Below are positions 1 to 10,856 of a stretch of 64,000 nt of DNA, one piece after another. The stretch covers positions 85,001-149,000 of the forward strand of contig CAJNDS010002123.1 in assembly GCA_905221605.1 (NCBI GenBank), written 5' to 3'. Made by a program: the position numbers and the translations under genes. Each line of letters starts with the position of its first letter. Position 1 is the first letter of the stretch. The notes beneath the pieces are model-generated. The model saw nothing but the letters and a program-made list of their open reading frames with translations. It made no database searches and was not told the origin of the DNA. This DNA is from Symbiodinium natans (Eukaryota; Sar; Dinophyceae; Suessiales; Symbiodiniaceae).

Positions 1-468
1 TTTTATTCTTTCTTCATTCCTTTCCTAATTTTGCTTGTTGTTCAATTGAGTTCATGCGTCATTCATATCTTCACTCCTTATAACTCAATTAAACAAGCAA
101 AATAAGAGAATTAGAATGCAGAATCCAGTAAAATAGTCTGGTTTCGTTCACATGTTCACGCGCTCATTCCATGTTTTCATTCACTTCATCCTTAATCTTA
201 CTCCCCTAAACAACCGCTACATAACAACATATATACATAACAACATATATACCTGAGATAGCCCGTATATACCTTAGCAGCCCCTACAGTACCCCTAAGG
301 TCCCTTTTTTGGGTCTCTCCCTTATGTCTCTTGAATTGGAATACCAGCCTCGGCCCTATAATCCCCAAACCCTTAACCCTAGCCCTAAGCCCCAAAGCCT
401 AAACCCTAGCCCTAAACCCTGAACCCTGAATCCTAAACCCTAGTCCTCAAACCCCAAATCCTAAACCC

Positions 469-560
469 TTAAGCTGCAGGGGCAGCCTCACTCTTCACCC
501 CGGCTGGTGGCAAAGCGTAGCGAAGGCGGATGTCCTCGGATGTTGGGACTTTTGGAAGAT
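469..560 (-). CDS. C-terminal exon candidate
   Basis: The minus frame reads VPTSEDIRLRYALPPAGVKS then EAAPAA and a stop (TAA) just before telomere-like sequence. The upstream boundary is not clear. No family is recognised. Confidence 0.35.
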
Positions 561-698
561 GACGGCATTTTGAGGTCTGAGGGCTTTGGCTTGGGACGTT
601 TAGGGTCTTGCATTGGGGTGCGCAATCTTGCAGCACTGAGGGGTTCAGGGGTTTAAAGCAGTAAAGCCAATATTTCGAACGTAATAGCGAGCTCTGCA

Positions 699-1010
699 AT
701 GTGGCCGTTCCCTCCTGTCTTCGTTAAGAAGGTCACCGTGAACCCCAAACCTTTGTTTGCTTCTGGGAGCTTCGAGATCAGGCACAGTGAGAAGGGACGG
801 CTGTTCATCGGAGGAGGTGACGACCTTCCTGGACCCCTAGAAATACTTACAATATGATGGGTCCATAAAATTACATACAGAATTACGGGCCCACCGGCGC
901 ATGAACCTCCTAGACCCTAAACCTAGGTTCCCCCTGGCAACCCTCCAACGGGACAGCAAGGCTGCTGCTTACATGCGTGTTATGCCTAAAAAAAAGAGCC
1001 CAAAACCCTA
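699..1010 (+). CDS. Two exon-like frames, unknown basic protein
   Basis: ATG at 699 opens VFVKKVTVNPKPLFASGSFE then IRHSEKGRLFIGGGDDLPG, running to TGA at 857. A second frame after CCTAG|G at about 924 reads RFPLATLQRDSKAAAYMRVM then PKKKSPKP and meets a telomeric array. The segment between (about 860-920) is short and could be an intron; the join was not resolved. Confidence 0.4.
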
Positions 1011-1240
1011 AACCCTAAACTGCCTAAACCCTAAACCCTATGGTTTAGGTGATATTGCTTCCTTTGATGTACCATGAATACACATGTCCTCAGCGTGTCA
1101 AGGTGGCCTCGCACCCCTAAGTTCTAGACCTCAAACAACTCCCCGGCTTCATAACACCCCTACACCCTACACCCTACACCCTAAACCCTAAACCCTAAAC
1201 CCTAAACCCTAAAACCCTAAACCCTAAACCCCCAACTCAC

Positions 1241-1316
1241 CTCGAGCTGTCCAGACATCAAAAGGGCACCCCTTTTTGCCTGAAGGGCTTTTGCTCTCTG
1301 GGCCACGAAAAAGGCC
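1241..1316 (-). CDS. Internal exon with clear splice sites
   Basis: CTTAG|GG at 1317-1318 precedes the frame AFFVAQRAKALQAKRGALLM then SGQLE, and GAG|GTGAGT follows at 1240. The acceptor is part of a GGGCTTAGGG telomere-like unit. The 76-nt exon is a basic helix. Partner exons were not identified. Confidence 0.45.
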
Positions 1317-1519
1317 CTAAGCCCTACTGAATACAACCCTAAACCTTCATGACATGGAAACCAGAAACGGCCTAAGCCCCATTCCCAAAAGCCTAAACCC
1401 AAACCCTAAACCCCTCTCTGCTATCCCCCCCCCAGAATTCAAGCCATTTAGGGAGAACTAAGCCCAACTAAGCTTATATATAAGAGGGGAACATGAACAC
1501 CCCAATTCCCTAACAACCA

Positions 1520-1640
1520 TAAAGCTGCTGGCGAGCCTAGGGAGCTGCTGATCACGCCAGGTGGCTCCCGTGGCAATGACCTCTGGCGGCCGCAGATCCG
1601 TCGTGGACGGGGGGGCCTGGCTGTCTGGGCCCCCATACTA
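1520..1640. CDS. Exon-like island, strand unresolved
   Basis: The plus frame reads AAGEPRELLITPGGSRGNDL then WRPQIRRGRGG. The minus frame reads RICGRQRSLPREPPGV and is also open. It is bounded on the right by a TTTAGGG array. Confidence 0.25.
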
Positions 1641-1924
1641 GGGTTTAGGGTTTAGGGTCTGGTTTAGGGCCTAGGGTTTAGGGTTTAGGGTTTAGGGTTT
1701 AGGGTTCCGGGTTTAGGGCTTAGGGTTTAGGGTTGAGGGTTTAGGGATTACAGGGGCACAAAAACCCACAATGGAGCCGCCACAAAGCTATGTCCTGTCG
1801 CCCTGACCTCCCTACGAACACAACTCTCCAGGCCCTAACCCCCAACCGGTAAACCCGGACCCGACACCGGAACCCTAAGCCCTACATCTTAGAACCCTGT
1901 GTCCTTTCTGCTCTGAGACCTGCG

Positions 1925-2210
1925 GACATACGTTTCCCTACTCGGCCGTGCCAGCATTGGAGGCGCGAGGATCGCTTCTTACAGGACATCGGGCCTTCCA
2001 CCATCATGGTGAGCTGGATGTGGCGCAGGTGGTCATGCCATGCACAGGTGCGGCTCTATGAGGCGAAGGCCTCTTGCGACGTGAAAGTTGAAGAGCCTGC
2101 ATCTGTCTTTTTGGAGACAGGATTCCTTCTGCCAGCTTTTCACCGCGCATCCGCGCTCCACACCTTGCCAGCCCCGCCTGCAGCCGCAGTATTTCCACGG
2201 CCCTAGGCAA
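1925..2210. CDS. Exon-like island, strand unresolved
   Basis: The plus strand has ATG|GTGAGC near 2007 and, after CACAG|G near 2048, a frame reading VRLYEAKASCDVKVEEPASV. The minus strand reads AVEILRLQAGLARCGARMRG then EKLAEGILSPKRQMQALQ. Both fit a real exon; only one can be right. Confidence 0.3.
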
Positions 2211-2232
2211 AGAACCCACTGACGCACTTCCC

Positions 2233-3180
2233 TAAACAACCCAACAACCCTAAACCCTAAAACCGTAAACCCCAAACAACCCTAAACAACCCGAAAATTC
2301 GCAAAGTTCCCCCTTCCCCCCCCCCCCCCCCCCCCCCCAAACCCCAGAACCCGAGCCCTGAAACATGAACCCTAGCTAACCCTACGAACCCTACGAACCC
2401 TAACCCTAAACCCTAAAACCCTACACAACCCTAAAACCCCAAACAACCTTAAAACCTCTAAATCATAAACCCTAACACCCTAAACAACCCTAAACAACGC
2501 TAAACAACCCTAAAACCCTAAACAACCTTAAAACCCTCAAACCCTAAACCCTAAAACCCTAAACAACGATACACAACCCTGACACCTAAACCCTGAAACC
2601 CCAAACCCGAAACAACCCTGAAACCCTAAAACCCGAAACAATCCTAAACAACCCTAAACAACCCTAAACAACCCTAAACAACCCTAAACAATCCTAAACA
2701 ACCCTAAACAACCCTGACAACCCAATAACCCAAACCCTGAACAACCCTAACAGCCTGAACAACCCTAAAACCCTGAAGAAGCCTAAAACCCTAAACAGCC
2801 CTGCAGCCCTAAAACCCTAAACAACCCTAAAATCCTAAAACCCTGAACAACCCTAACACCCTAAACACAACACTAAACGCCTAAACAACCCTAAACAACC
2901 CTAAGCAAGCCCTAAACAACCCTAACACCCTAAACACAACCCTAAACAACCCTAAAACAACCCTAAAACCCTGAACAACCCGAAAACCTAAACAACCCTA
3001 AAACCCTAAACACACCTAAAACCCTAAACCTTAATCCTAAAACCCTAAACCCCAAACAGCCCTAAAACCCTCGACCTGAAAACCCTAAACAACCCTAAAA
3101 CCCTAAACTCTAAAACTACCCCAAACTCTAAACCCTAAAACTCCAAACCCCAAACCCTAAACCCTAAACCCTAAACCCCA
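2233..3180. repeat. Degenerate CCCTAAA / CCCTAAACAA tract
   Basis: Almost 950 bases of telomere-like units, many expanded to CCCTAAACAA (for example 2640-2715). It is the most decayed large array in the window, with a C22-25 run near 2311-2338. No convincing exon lies inside. Confidence 0.95.
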
Positions 3181-3649
3181 CGAAGCTTGTGGGGCCTTAC
3201 GGTCTGGGAACTGATGAACCCTGAGGGCCTAAGCTGAGATCAGGATTCAGGTGTCCTACGCCAACCACCGCTTAGGGTTTAAGGGTTTAGGGTTTCGGGT
3301 TTAGGGTTGAGGGTTGCAAAAACTGAAAGACTAAAGCGCCCACTCTAGGGAGATTCTGCAGTTTCTTTGAACCAGAAACATAGTAACAAGTTCCTCAGGC
3401 TCTTTCGGGTTTAGGCTTTAGTAGCGGCTTTAGGGTTGAGGAGGGTTTATGAAAACTCCTCACCCTGCATGATGAACCTCAACCCCAAGCGCCCCAAACG
3501 CAAACCATATAAACTGCAACAGGTTTCGAGTTTAGGGTTAAGCCCTGAGATCGTATCAGTCCGAGTCGACAAAGCCTTATTTTGAAACCTCGCAACTCTC
3601 TACCCCTAAACCCTAAACCCTAAACCTTAAACCCTAAAACCTCAAACCC

Positions 3650-3757
3650 CTGCATCCGCCAACCCCTTGTTCCGCAGATCCCTGGCTACCGGCCTGCGGC
3701 CACCTCCTGAGCGTGCTATCCTGGGCCATGGCGGGACATTCGTCTTCGGCTTGTTCA
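3650..3757 (+). CDS. Exon-like frame between arrays
   Basis: The frame reads ASANPLFRRSLATGLRPPPE then RAILGHGGTFVFGLF. It lies between a CCCTAAA array and a TTTAGGG tract that begins within the last codons. No family is recognised. Confidence 0.35.
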
Positions 3758-4095
3758 GTTTAGGGTTTCGGGTTTCGGGTTTCGGGTTTAGGGTTTAGGG
3801 CTTAGGGCTTAGGGCTTAGGGTTTAGGGTTTAGGGGTTAGGGGTTAGGGGTTAGGGTTTAGGCTTAGGGCTTAAGCTTAGGGCTTAAGGCTTAGGGCGTA
3901 GGGTGTGTAGGGCTTAGGGCTTAGGGCGTAGGGCGAACGGCGTAGGGCTTATAAGGGCTTAGGCCTTCGGGCTTCGGGTGTAGGGCTTAGGGCTTAGGGC
4001 GTGGAGCTTAGGGCTTGGGGCTTAGGGCTTGGGGTTCGGGCTTGGGGCTCCGGGCTTATATAGGCCTTAGGGTTTAGTAGGGTTTAGGGTTAGGA
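3745..4095. repeat. Degenerate TTTAGGG / CTTAGGG tract
   Basis: Variant units (TTTAGGG, TTTCGGG, CTTAGGG, GTTAGGG) over about 350 bases, with small duplications such as AGGGCGTAGGGC. No exon is seen inside. Confidence 0.9.
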
Positions 4096-4207
4096 TCCCA
4101 GAATTTCGGGGTGCCCCCCCCACCACCGTCCCGCACCCCTACCCCCCTCCCCTACACCCTAAAATCTCAACCCTAAACCCTCACCCCCCCCCCCCCCCAA
4201 ACAAAAA

Positions 4208-4298
4208 AAAAAGTCATCGTCCAAGCCAAGGTACCGAGAGCGTTCGCTGCATGTAGGATGGGAAGTGTCCGGCCTGGTCTTTATGTGATTCGCGGGGT
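4208..4298 (+). CDS. Exon-like frame ending in a telomeric donor
   Basis: The frame reads KVIVQAKVPRAFAACRMGSV then RPGLYVIRG, followed by GTTTAGGG. Unspliced it stops at the first TTTAGGG unit; spliced, the array would be the start of an intron. Confidence 0.35.
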
Positions 4299-4649
4299 TT
4301 AGGGTTTAGGGTTTAGGGTGTAGGGTTTAGGGTTTGGGGTTTGGGGTTTGGGGTTTGGGGTTTGGGGTTTGGGTTTTAGAGTTTAGGGTTTAGGGGTCAA
4401 GGATTGCTCTTCGTGGGTTTTGCGGCCTTGCCGTTTTTTTGGCGGTCGTCTGTTGGAGTTTGGAGATAAGTTGTTGTTAGATGTTTTCGTTCCTGAACTT
4501 TGGGGCTTAGGGTTTAAGGTTCAGGAGTTGAGGATTCTGGATTCTGTGGCTTAGGGTTTTCTACCACATAAAGTGAGTGGCCCGGAGCTCATGTGGGCCT
4601 AACCCTAAACCCTAAACCCTGAAACCCTGAAACCCTGAAACCCTGAAAC

Positions 4650-4752
4650 CCTGAATCCTTGAGGCCTCAAGCCTACCGGGAGGGGGATGAGCGCCTGCTG
4701 CACAGGGCTGAGGGTCTAAGGTCAGGGCGGCCGCCTCAAACTCTCAAAGCGA
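4650..4752 (+). CDS. Exon-like frame
   Basis: After CTTGAG|G the frame reads RPQAYREGDERLLHRAEGLR then SGRPPQTLKATD and TAG. Telomeric CCCTGAA units lie immediately upstream. Confidence 0.35.
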
Positions 4753-4910
4753 CGGACTAGGCTACGGATCGGAAAAAAATGGATAGTATTCCCGAATGGT
4801 CCCTATGTAAATATACTACATAATCCCCCCCCCCCCCCCAAAAAAAAAAAAAAAACCTAAACCCTAAACCCGAAACCCTAAACCCCAAACCCTAGCCCCC
4901 CCGCCCAATG

Positions 4911-5010
4911 CTCTACAAAGGGTACCAGAGGGCATACGCTCGGAGAGTTGGGGTTCTGGACATGCACTTACGACCCACTTTAGGACCCCAGCAAACCCGG
5001 TCTTGGGTTT
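4911..5010 (+). CDS. Exon-like frame
   Basis: ATG at about 4912 opens MLYKGYQRAYARRVGVLDMH then LRPTLGPQQTRSW, running into GTTTAGGG. It is basic and bounded by arrays on both sides. Confidence 0.35.
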
Positions 5011-5246
5011 AGGGTTGGTTTAGGGCTTAGGGTTTAGGGATAGACAAGTATGCTGATATATATATATATATAAATATTTACTTATTTACATATATAAGTA
5101 TATACACACACACATAGGGTTAGGGGACCGTCCGGGCAATGCAAGCCGCCAGGGACCGACCTCTCCCGTCGGCCTCAGCAACCTGCGAATGGCGAAGCCC
5201 AGAGCTCCGCTGGAGGCCCCACTGGAACATCCGGTCGCCTGGGGGT

Positions 5247-5350
5247 TTAGGGTTTAGGGTTTAGGGTTTAGGGTTTAGGGTTTAGGGTTTAGGGTTTAGG
5301 GTTTAGGGTTTAGGGTTTAGGGTTTAGGGTTTAGGGTTTAGGGTTTAGGG
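5247..5350. repeat. (TTTAGGG)n array between 25-base direct repeats
   Basis: About fifteen near-perfect TTTAGGG units. Flanks 5222-5246 and 5351-5375 match at 23 of 25 positions (CTGGAACAT..CG.TCGCC), so the array looks inserted with a target duplication. Confidence 0.9.
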
Positions 5351-5536
5351 CTGGAACATGCGCTCGCCTGGGGGTGAGGGGGGGGGGGGGAGAGAGAGTT
5401 GACTCTAGGGTTTTAGGGTTCAGGGTTCAGGGTTTAGGATGTAGGGTTTAGGGTTCGGTTAGGGCAACCTAACGCAGCCACACCACAGAACTGCGACTCT
5501 TAGTCCTAAGCGCGACTTTCCAGCCCCAAGCCCTAC

Positions 5537-5644
5537 CTTGGGGACGAAATGAACCCTAAAATTGGGGTCACATACCCTATACTACTGGAATTCCTATTAA
5601 GGTCTATGAACCATAAACCCTTTTAGGGTTCATTCGTCCCCAAG
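5537..5644. mobile_element. Introner family A copy
   Basis: Ends CTTGGGGACGAAATGAACCC and GGGTTCATTCGTCCCCAAG pair almost perfectly. The bases after it read GTAAGCCC. Flanking exons are not clear. Confidence 0.8.
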
Positions 5645-5769
5645 GTAAGCCCTCGCAGCCCTGCAAAAAAAAACCCTCATCAAGTTCCGGGCTCAACGGA
5701 GTTTAGGGTTCCGACCTGAGCTGAGGTCAGGTCCAGGATTCCGGGGCTCCAACCCCAACTTCGCCACAA

Positions 5770-6183
5770 ATGTCCGAAAAGGCATTGTCGACGGCTTCTG
5801 AAGTGATGCCCCAAATCAAAGGTGCTCCCATCTCCTCATCCTCCTGGGTCAGTCGAGGTGCAACATTCGTCCTGAAAGAGTGTGATGCGGCTCTCTGTGA
5901 TGAATTCCCGCCTAACTGCATGAATTTGTGCTTCTCGATGCCGGCTTCTCTGCAAGACTCGCACTGGAGCCGACATGTCCTGGAACCCCTGAAAAAGCAT
6001 CAATTTATGAACAATGGAAGGCCGAAACGCTTGAATTACAGCCCCAAGCGCTGGGCAGAACTCACATGCGCTTGGACATCGGGGTATAGCATCTGGGGTC
6101 AAAACAGTTTCAACTGGGTGTGGCGTGTCAGGTTTAGGACTTTCAGGGTTGGGCTTAGGATGTTGGACTCACTTCAGTTGTAG
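5770..6183 (+). CDS. Unknown 137-residue frame
   Basis: The longest frame in the first 10 kb. It opens with ATG and reads ALSTASEVMPQIKGAPISSS, later CDAALCDEFPPNCMNLCFSM and GRPKRLNYSPKRWAELTCAW. The last 20 or so residues translate telomere-like repeat, so the true 3' end is probably before 6120. A shorter opposite-strand frame (5836-6102) is the alternative. No family is recognised. Confidence 0.4.
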   Translation: MSEKALSTASEVMPQIKGAPISSSSWVSRGATFVLKECDAALCDEFPPNCMNLCFSMPASLQDSHWSRHVLEPLKKHQFMNNGRPKRLNYSPKRWAELTCAWTSGYSIWGQNSFNWVWRVRFRTFRVGLRMLDSLQL

Positions 6184-6596
6184 GGTTCTTATGGGAGGGG
6201 GGGGGGGGGAAGCTACCTAGGGAAGCTTAGGGAGCCTTAGGGAGTATTGGGGGAGTATTAGGGAACCTTGGGATACATACCTCCCTTGAAACCCCTCCTT
6301 AGATACCCTATACAAATTAAGGGCACATTCATCAGAACGATACAAGGGACCACATTAAGGGCTCGTGTAACTAAGAGAACCCACGAACCCCTAAAGCACT
6401 AGACAGCCTTCATTCCAAAGCCTGCAACCCCCATGCCCTAAAAGCCCATAAAAGCCCATAGGCCCGAAACCCGGACACAAAAGCCCCCCCCCCCCCCCCC
6501 CTCCCCCAAACCCTAAACCTTAAACCCTGAACCCTGAACACTAAACCTAAACCCTGAACCCAACCCCCCCCCCCCCCCTCCCAGGAAAAAAAGAAA

Positions 6597-6683
6597 CAAC
6601 AACAAAGACTCAACGCATCCGAAATCACGGGACTCACGGCCTGTGTCCAGGAATACATGATGCCTTGCAACTCGAAGCCCTAA
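6597..6683 (+). CDS. Exon-like frame
   Basis: The frame reads RLNASEITGLTACVQEYMMP then CNSKP and TAA, in a unique island directly after a poly-C run. Confidence 0.3.
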   Translation, partial: QQQRLNASEITGLTACVQEYMMPCNSKP

Positions 6684-6982
6684 AAAAGGTAAAGCCCTAA
6701 ACGTGCCCTAAACCCTACACCCCTAGAACGTGCAAAAGCCCTAACCATCATATCCGAACCCCTAAGCCCTAAACCCCTAAGAAAAGCTACTGCCCCAAAC
6801 CCCCCAAATCATAACACCCGTAAACCCTAAAACCCTATCAAACGTCAAAGCCCTAAACCCTCAAAACCCAACCCCCTAAGAAACGTTAAAGCCCTAAACC
6901 CTCAAATCCTAACCCCCTAAACCCTAAACCCTAAACCCTAAACCCCAAACCCTAAACCCTAAACCCTAAACCCCAAACCACA

Positions 6983-7071
6983 CACCTCAGCAGCTGGGAT
7001 CTCCGGCGGGTGCTGAGCAGCGAGTGAGGAGGATGGTCGGCTACAGATCTCCAGGTCTGACAGGGCGATTC
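6983..7071 (+). CDS. Exon-like frame before a long array
   Basis: The frame reads PQQLGSPAGAEQRVRRMVGY then RSPGLTGRFG, and runs straight into the TTTAGGG array at 7072. CCCTAAA repeat lies upstream. Confidence 0.35.
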
Positions 7072-7196
7072 GGGTTTAGGGTTTAGGGTTTAGGGTTTAG
7101 GGTTTAGGGTTTAGGGTTTAGGGTTTAGGGTTTAGGGTTTAGGGTTTAGGGTTTAGGGTTTAGGGCTTCGGGATTTGGGGTTTGGGATGGGAGGTT
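7072..7196. repeat. (TTTAGGG)n array with a 31-base tail
   Basis: About thirteen perfect units followed by a 31-base tail (7166-7196, CTTCGGGATTTGGGG...) that recurs identically after the array at 11996. Confidence 0.95.
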
Positions 7197-7629
7197 GGAG
7201 GTTCATGGTCCAGGGTTCGTGGTTTGTGGTTTGTGGTTTGGGGTTTAAGGTTGTGGGCTTGGGATTTAGGTTTGGGGTTTGGGGATTGGGGTTTGGGGAT
7301 TGAAGACCTGCTTACATTCAAACCCTCCAAATCCTCAGGTGCAAAGAAACTGTGACCCCTACAGTCCCAAAACCCTCATGTCACCACTTGTTGAAGCTGT
7401 CCATCAATCTACGTAAAACCCTGAAGCTAAGCCCAAGCCCTAAACTGAAAGGTACGAACCCCCCCCCCCCCCCCCCCTCACGGCCCCTCTCTGCCCTCCC
7501 CCCTCCCCCCCCCGCATTGGACCCCTAAGCCCTAAACCCTAAACCCGAAAGACGCTAAACCCTAAGACCTGAACCCCGAAAGCCTAAAAGCCAGTTTCAC
7601 TTTTAAGAACCCTAGTGTCTCTCTAGGGA

Positions 7630-7675
7630 GCCTCGAAGCTGTCGTTGCTAACCTCGAAGCATGCTTGGCGGATTG
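7630..7675 (+). CDS. Short internal exon candidate
   Basis: CTCTAG|G precedes SLEAVVANLEACLADW, and GG|GTTTTAGGG follows. Both splice-like sites fit; the helix is short and the partners are unknown. Confidence 0.35.
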
Positions 7676-7944
7676 GGTTTTAGGGTATAGGGGTTGGGGT
7701 GATTTAGGGTTTAGGGTTTAGGGTTTGGTTCGGGGCTTGCTTGAGGCTTGGGGCTGGGGGGCTTGAGGGCTTGGGGGCTTGGGGGCTGGGGGGCTTTAGG
7801 GCTTCGGGGGCTTGGGGGGCTTCGGGGGCTTCGGGGGCTTCGGGGGCTGGGGGCTTGGGGCGTGGGTTTGGGGCAGGGGGTTTGGTGCTTGGGGTTGGGG
7901 TTCGGGGTAGACACGTATAGGGTTTAGGGTTTATAGGAGTTTGG

Positions 7945-8043
7945 GTTTTATTCTCAGCACCGCCTAGATACCCAAAGTTTGCTACATAGACCCTTACTCC
8001 GCTTAAGCTCTCAAAGGTCTGAACAAAGACCTTGAACACTCAT
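7945..8043 (-). CDS. Exon-like frame
   Basis: The frame reads FKVFVQTFESLSGVRVYVAN then FGYLGGAE. Downstream the frame translates telomere-like sequence, so the exon probably ends near 7945. Confidence 0.4.
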
Positions 8044-8096
8044 ACTGCCCTACAAAGCTTATTATACGAGTATCAACACAACACTTAGGGGCGGAG

Positions 8097-8215
8097 TTTG
8101 CTTTTCTTTCTTACACTTACCCCTGGAACATCTCTCCACCAAAATGTTACACGAAGCAACTGCAGCACAGGAGAACACACAACAAATAATAAATCAACCC
8201 AGAACTTTCCTAAAC
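8097..8215 (+). CDS. Exon-like frame
   Basis: The frame reads VCFSFLHLPLEHLSTKMLHE then ATAAQENTQQIINQPRTF and enters a CCCTAAA array. No family is recognised. Confidence 0.35.
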
Positions 8216-8269
8216 CCTAAGCCCTAAGCCCTAAACCCTGAACCCTCAACCCTCAACCCCAAACCCTAC

Positions 8270-8607
8270 CCCTAAACCCTAAACCCTAAACCCTAAACCC
8301 TAAACCCTAAACCCTAAACCCTAAACCCTAAACCCTAAACGCTAAACCCTAAACCCTAAACCCTAAACCCTAAACCCTAAACCCTAAACCCTAAACCCTT
8401 TCGGGTAGACCCTACACAAACTCACACAAGCAACAAATGGGCCCCAAGGTCCGGACGCGACCCGCGGTGTTCGTGCCCTTCTGCACTTCTAATGTCCGCT
8501 TCGTCTCCCTGTCATCGTGTTTAGGGTTTAGGGTTTAGGGTTTAGGGGTTTAGGGGTTTAGGGGTTTAGGGGTTTAGGGGTTTAGGGTTTAGGGTTTAGG
8601 GTTTTAA
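8270..8607. repeat. Two facing arrays: CCCTAAA (8270-8399) and TTTAGGG (8519-8607)
   Basis: The left array has about eighteen units on the C strand, the right one TTTAGGG with a homogenised TTTAGGGG block (8545-8585). The unique island between them holds an exon-like frame. Confidence 0.95.
8405..8514 (+). CDS. Exon-like frame between two arrays
   Basis: The frame reads KQQMGPKVRTRPAVFVPFCT then SNVRFVSLS, with GTGTTTAGGG as a possible donor. A CCCTAAA array lies upstream and a TTTAGGG array downstream. Confidence 0.4.
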
Positions 8608-8674
8608 GGTTTGGGAAGGGGTTTAGTTCCACATATTTCTTGTAGGGAAGGGGCGGGGGGGGAGTGGTTCATAG

Positions 8675-8839
8675 GGGCAAGGGCTTGCGGGGCGGCTATG
8701 CACGTTCGAAGTTCGCAGTGAAGAAGGTATGGAAGACTTGCTGATCAAGGAGTTTGCTGTACAGAGGTACCTATATCCCCACTCCCGCCTGATGCCTTTG
8801 ATGGGGGGCGCTTGGAAGGCCGTGCTTTATAGAGCTGTG
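8675..8839 (+). CDS. Internal exon with clear donor
   Basis: After CATAG|GG the frame reads EGMEDLLIKEFAVQRYLYPH then SRLMPLMGGAWKAVLYRAV and ends at GTG|GTGAGT. The hydrophobic pattern fits a folded domain. Partners were not assigned. Confidence 0.45.
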
Positions 8840-8999
8840 GTGAGTAGTTGGAGATATGAGGAAACCCTACACCCTAAACCCCAAACCCTAAACCCTTCAT
8901 TTAGGGATTATCGTGGCAAGAACCCCTGGCTCCACTCGAAACTCTAACACCATAAGCTACCCCCGCCGCCCCCCCCCCCCCTCCCCCCGGCAAAAAAAA

Positions 9000-9240
9000 C
9001 AGAGCCTACAAATCTACAACCCCTAAACCCGCCAAAACCCCATAGTATTGAATATCCCTAATCCCCTATAACTATACCCCCCGAAACCCCAAGACTAATA
9101 AAGACCCTAGACACAACACTAAACACAAGCTTTAGAAAAAAATAAAACTTAAAAAAACCCAAAGTTTACCTGAAAGAAAACACCTAAAACACAGTAAAGC
9201 CCCTGCACGGTTCAACAAAAACGACTCCTCCTCCCCCGAA
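9000..9240. other. A-rich stretch without a gene
   Basis: A- and C-rich sequence with broken telomere-like words. I see no convincing frame, hairpin or array. Confidence 0.6.
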
Positions 9241-9734
9241 TAATCTTAAACCCCCCCCCCCCCCCCAAACCCTGAACCCTAAACCCTAAAACTTAAGCCC
9301 TAAACCCTAAGCCCTAAACCCTGAAGCCCAAAAAAGCCGGCGGCCTAAGGGTGGACCTGGATAAAAACCCAGCGGTCAGGGCTGTGAGGGCTTATGGTTT
9401 AGGGTTTAGGGTTAGGGGATGTAGCGGGTTTTGGGGGTTTAGCGTTTTGAGGGATTGAGAGGATTTAGGGGATTTAAGGTTTTTTGGGGGGGTTGGTTGG
9501 AGGATTTAGAGGAATTAGGGGGTTCAGGGGAGTCAGAAAGCTGTCAGAAAGCTTAGGGGCTTCAAGGGATTTAGGGGATTTGGGTGATTTACGGATTGCG
9601 GGGCTTGAGGATTCAGGGGCTTAGGGTTGCGGGGCGTAAGATTTCAGGGGGTTCAGGGGTTAGGGGAATAGGATTGTTGGGGTTCCAGGCTGATGGTGGG
9701 GAGTACTTTGAGGTTCATGGGTACGAATCACTTG

Positions 9735-9837
9735 GGTGGCTGTCAAAATTATGATCCTTTTTGGGGTACCCGAAATATTAGGTGCCGTATTATAATAATA
9801 GGGATCCAAAAAGGCACCATAATTTTGACAACCACCC
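9735..9837. mobile_element. Family M hairpin element
   Basis: GGTGGCTGTCAAAATTATGA and TAATTTTGACAACCACC pair almost completely, followed inward by CCTTTTTGGGGTACC and its partner. CACTT flanks both sides. Confidence 0.8.
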
Positions 9838-9952
9838 ACTTATACCCCAATGAGAAGTCTACTTGTCACCTACTTAGGGGGACTATTAGCGGCGTATAAG
9901 TACAGCTAGGATTGGGTTATAAGTATCCGTGAACCTGCAAGTATAGTGTTGA

Positions 9953-10036
9953 CCCTAAACCCTAAACCCTAAACCCTAAACCCTAAACCCTAAACCCTCA
10001 ACCCTAAACCCTAAACCCTAAACCCTAAACCCTAAG
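9953..10036. repeat. CCCTAAA array
   Basis: About twelve units with one CCCTCAA variant. Confidence 0.95.
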
Positions 10037-10127
10037 AGCTTTCGGGTGGGGTGTCGGGTTGCGGGCCTTCTTGCTTGGAGTTTATGGTTGTGGGGCTTAG
10101 AGGTCTAGAGGTGTATGTACCCTACGA

Positions 10128-10230
10128 AGCCATGTACCTAAATGGGGAACCCTTTGGCCTTAAAGTACTTCCTATGTAGGGACTTTGGGGCCTAAGTATA
10201 TAAGAATAAGGTACATGGACCCTGAGGGGT
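10128..10230. mobile_element. GGGTCCATG element copy
   Basis: Outer ends CCATGTACCTAAAT and AAGGTACATGG; inner AAAGTACTTCCTATGTAGGG and GGGGCCTAAGTATATAA. The whole can fold into one long hairpin. Confidence 0.75.
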
Positions 10231-10304
10231 AGGGCTTTCTGGATTCAGAGCTTGGGGATTAAGGGTTCCGGGTTTTGGGGAGGGCTTGGGGCTGATATGG
10301 CTTG

Positions 10305-10590
10305 GGGATTCAGTGTTTAGTTTTTTGGGGGGCGGGGAGTGGAAGCGGCGTTGACTTAGTTCAGGGAGTCGGGTCTGTACGGTCCCCTCAAACACACCTC
10401 AAGCCACCACAGTCCCTGTTTTTAGTGCGCGCGACACCCTAAACCCAAAACCCTGAAGTTCAGGAACCCAAAGTCTTAGCCTAAAGCCATGAGAAACACA
10501 TCTGCGCGCCCCCGCACACGGAGGAGACAAGAGTTCTTCCCTGCCGGGTCCCGAAACTAAACCCTGAACCCCAAGCACAGGTCTCAGCAA
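10305..10590 (-). CDS. Two weak exon-like frames
   Basis: About 10590-10480 reads GREELLSPPCAGARRCVSHG; about 10392-10305 reads GTVQTRLPELSQRRFHSPPP. Telomere-like sequence separates them. Support is weak. Confidence 0.25.
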
Positions 10591-10856
10591 AGCCGCATGC
10601 CCGCTGCATGGGATTTGACGACATCAGGCTGGCCTGAAACTAGGATTGGCTTTCCCCCAAAAAACACAAACTCAGCCCTCCAAGGTCATTGCAAGTCGAA
10701 TGCTGATGTCTTGCTTAGGGTGACTTAAGCTTTAAGCTACTGATGGGAACACTTCAAACCCTCGAAAACATATGTGTATATAGCGTCCCTTATCAACACC
10801 AAACAAGGAAAATCCAAAATAACCCACAAGCCCACCTAGGGCACAGGAGTTTCCCC

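Noticed and set aside
7704-8039. Proline-rich protein on the minus strand
   Set aside because: The Pro/Ala/Glu/Ser-rich part translates a GGGGGCTT-type telomere derivative; only the first 30 or so residues look coding.
8270-8399. CRISPR array
   Set aside because: A seven-base tandem telomeric repeat without spacers.
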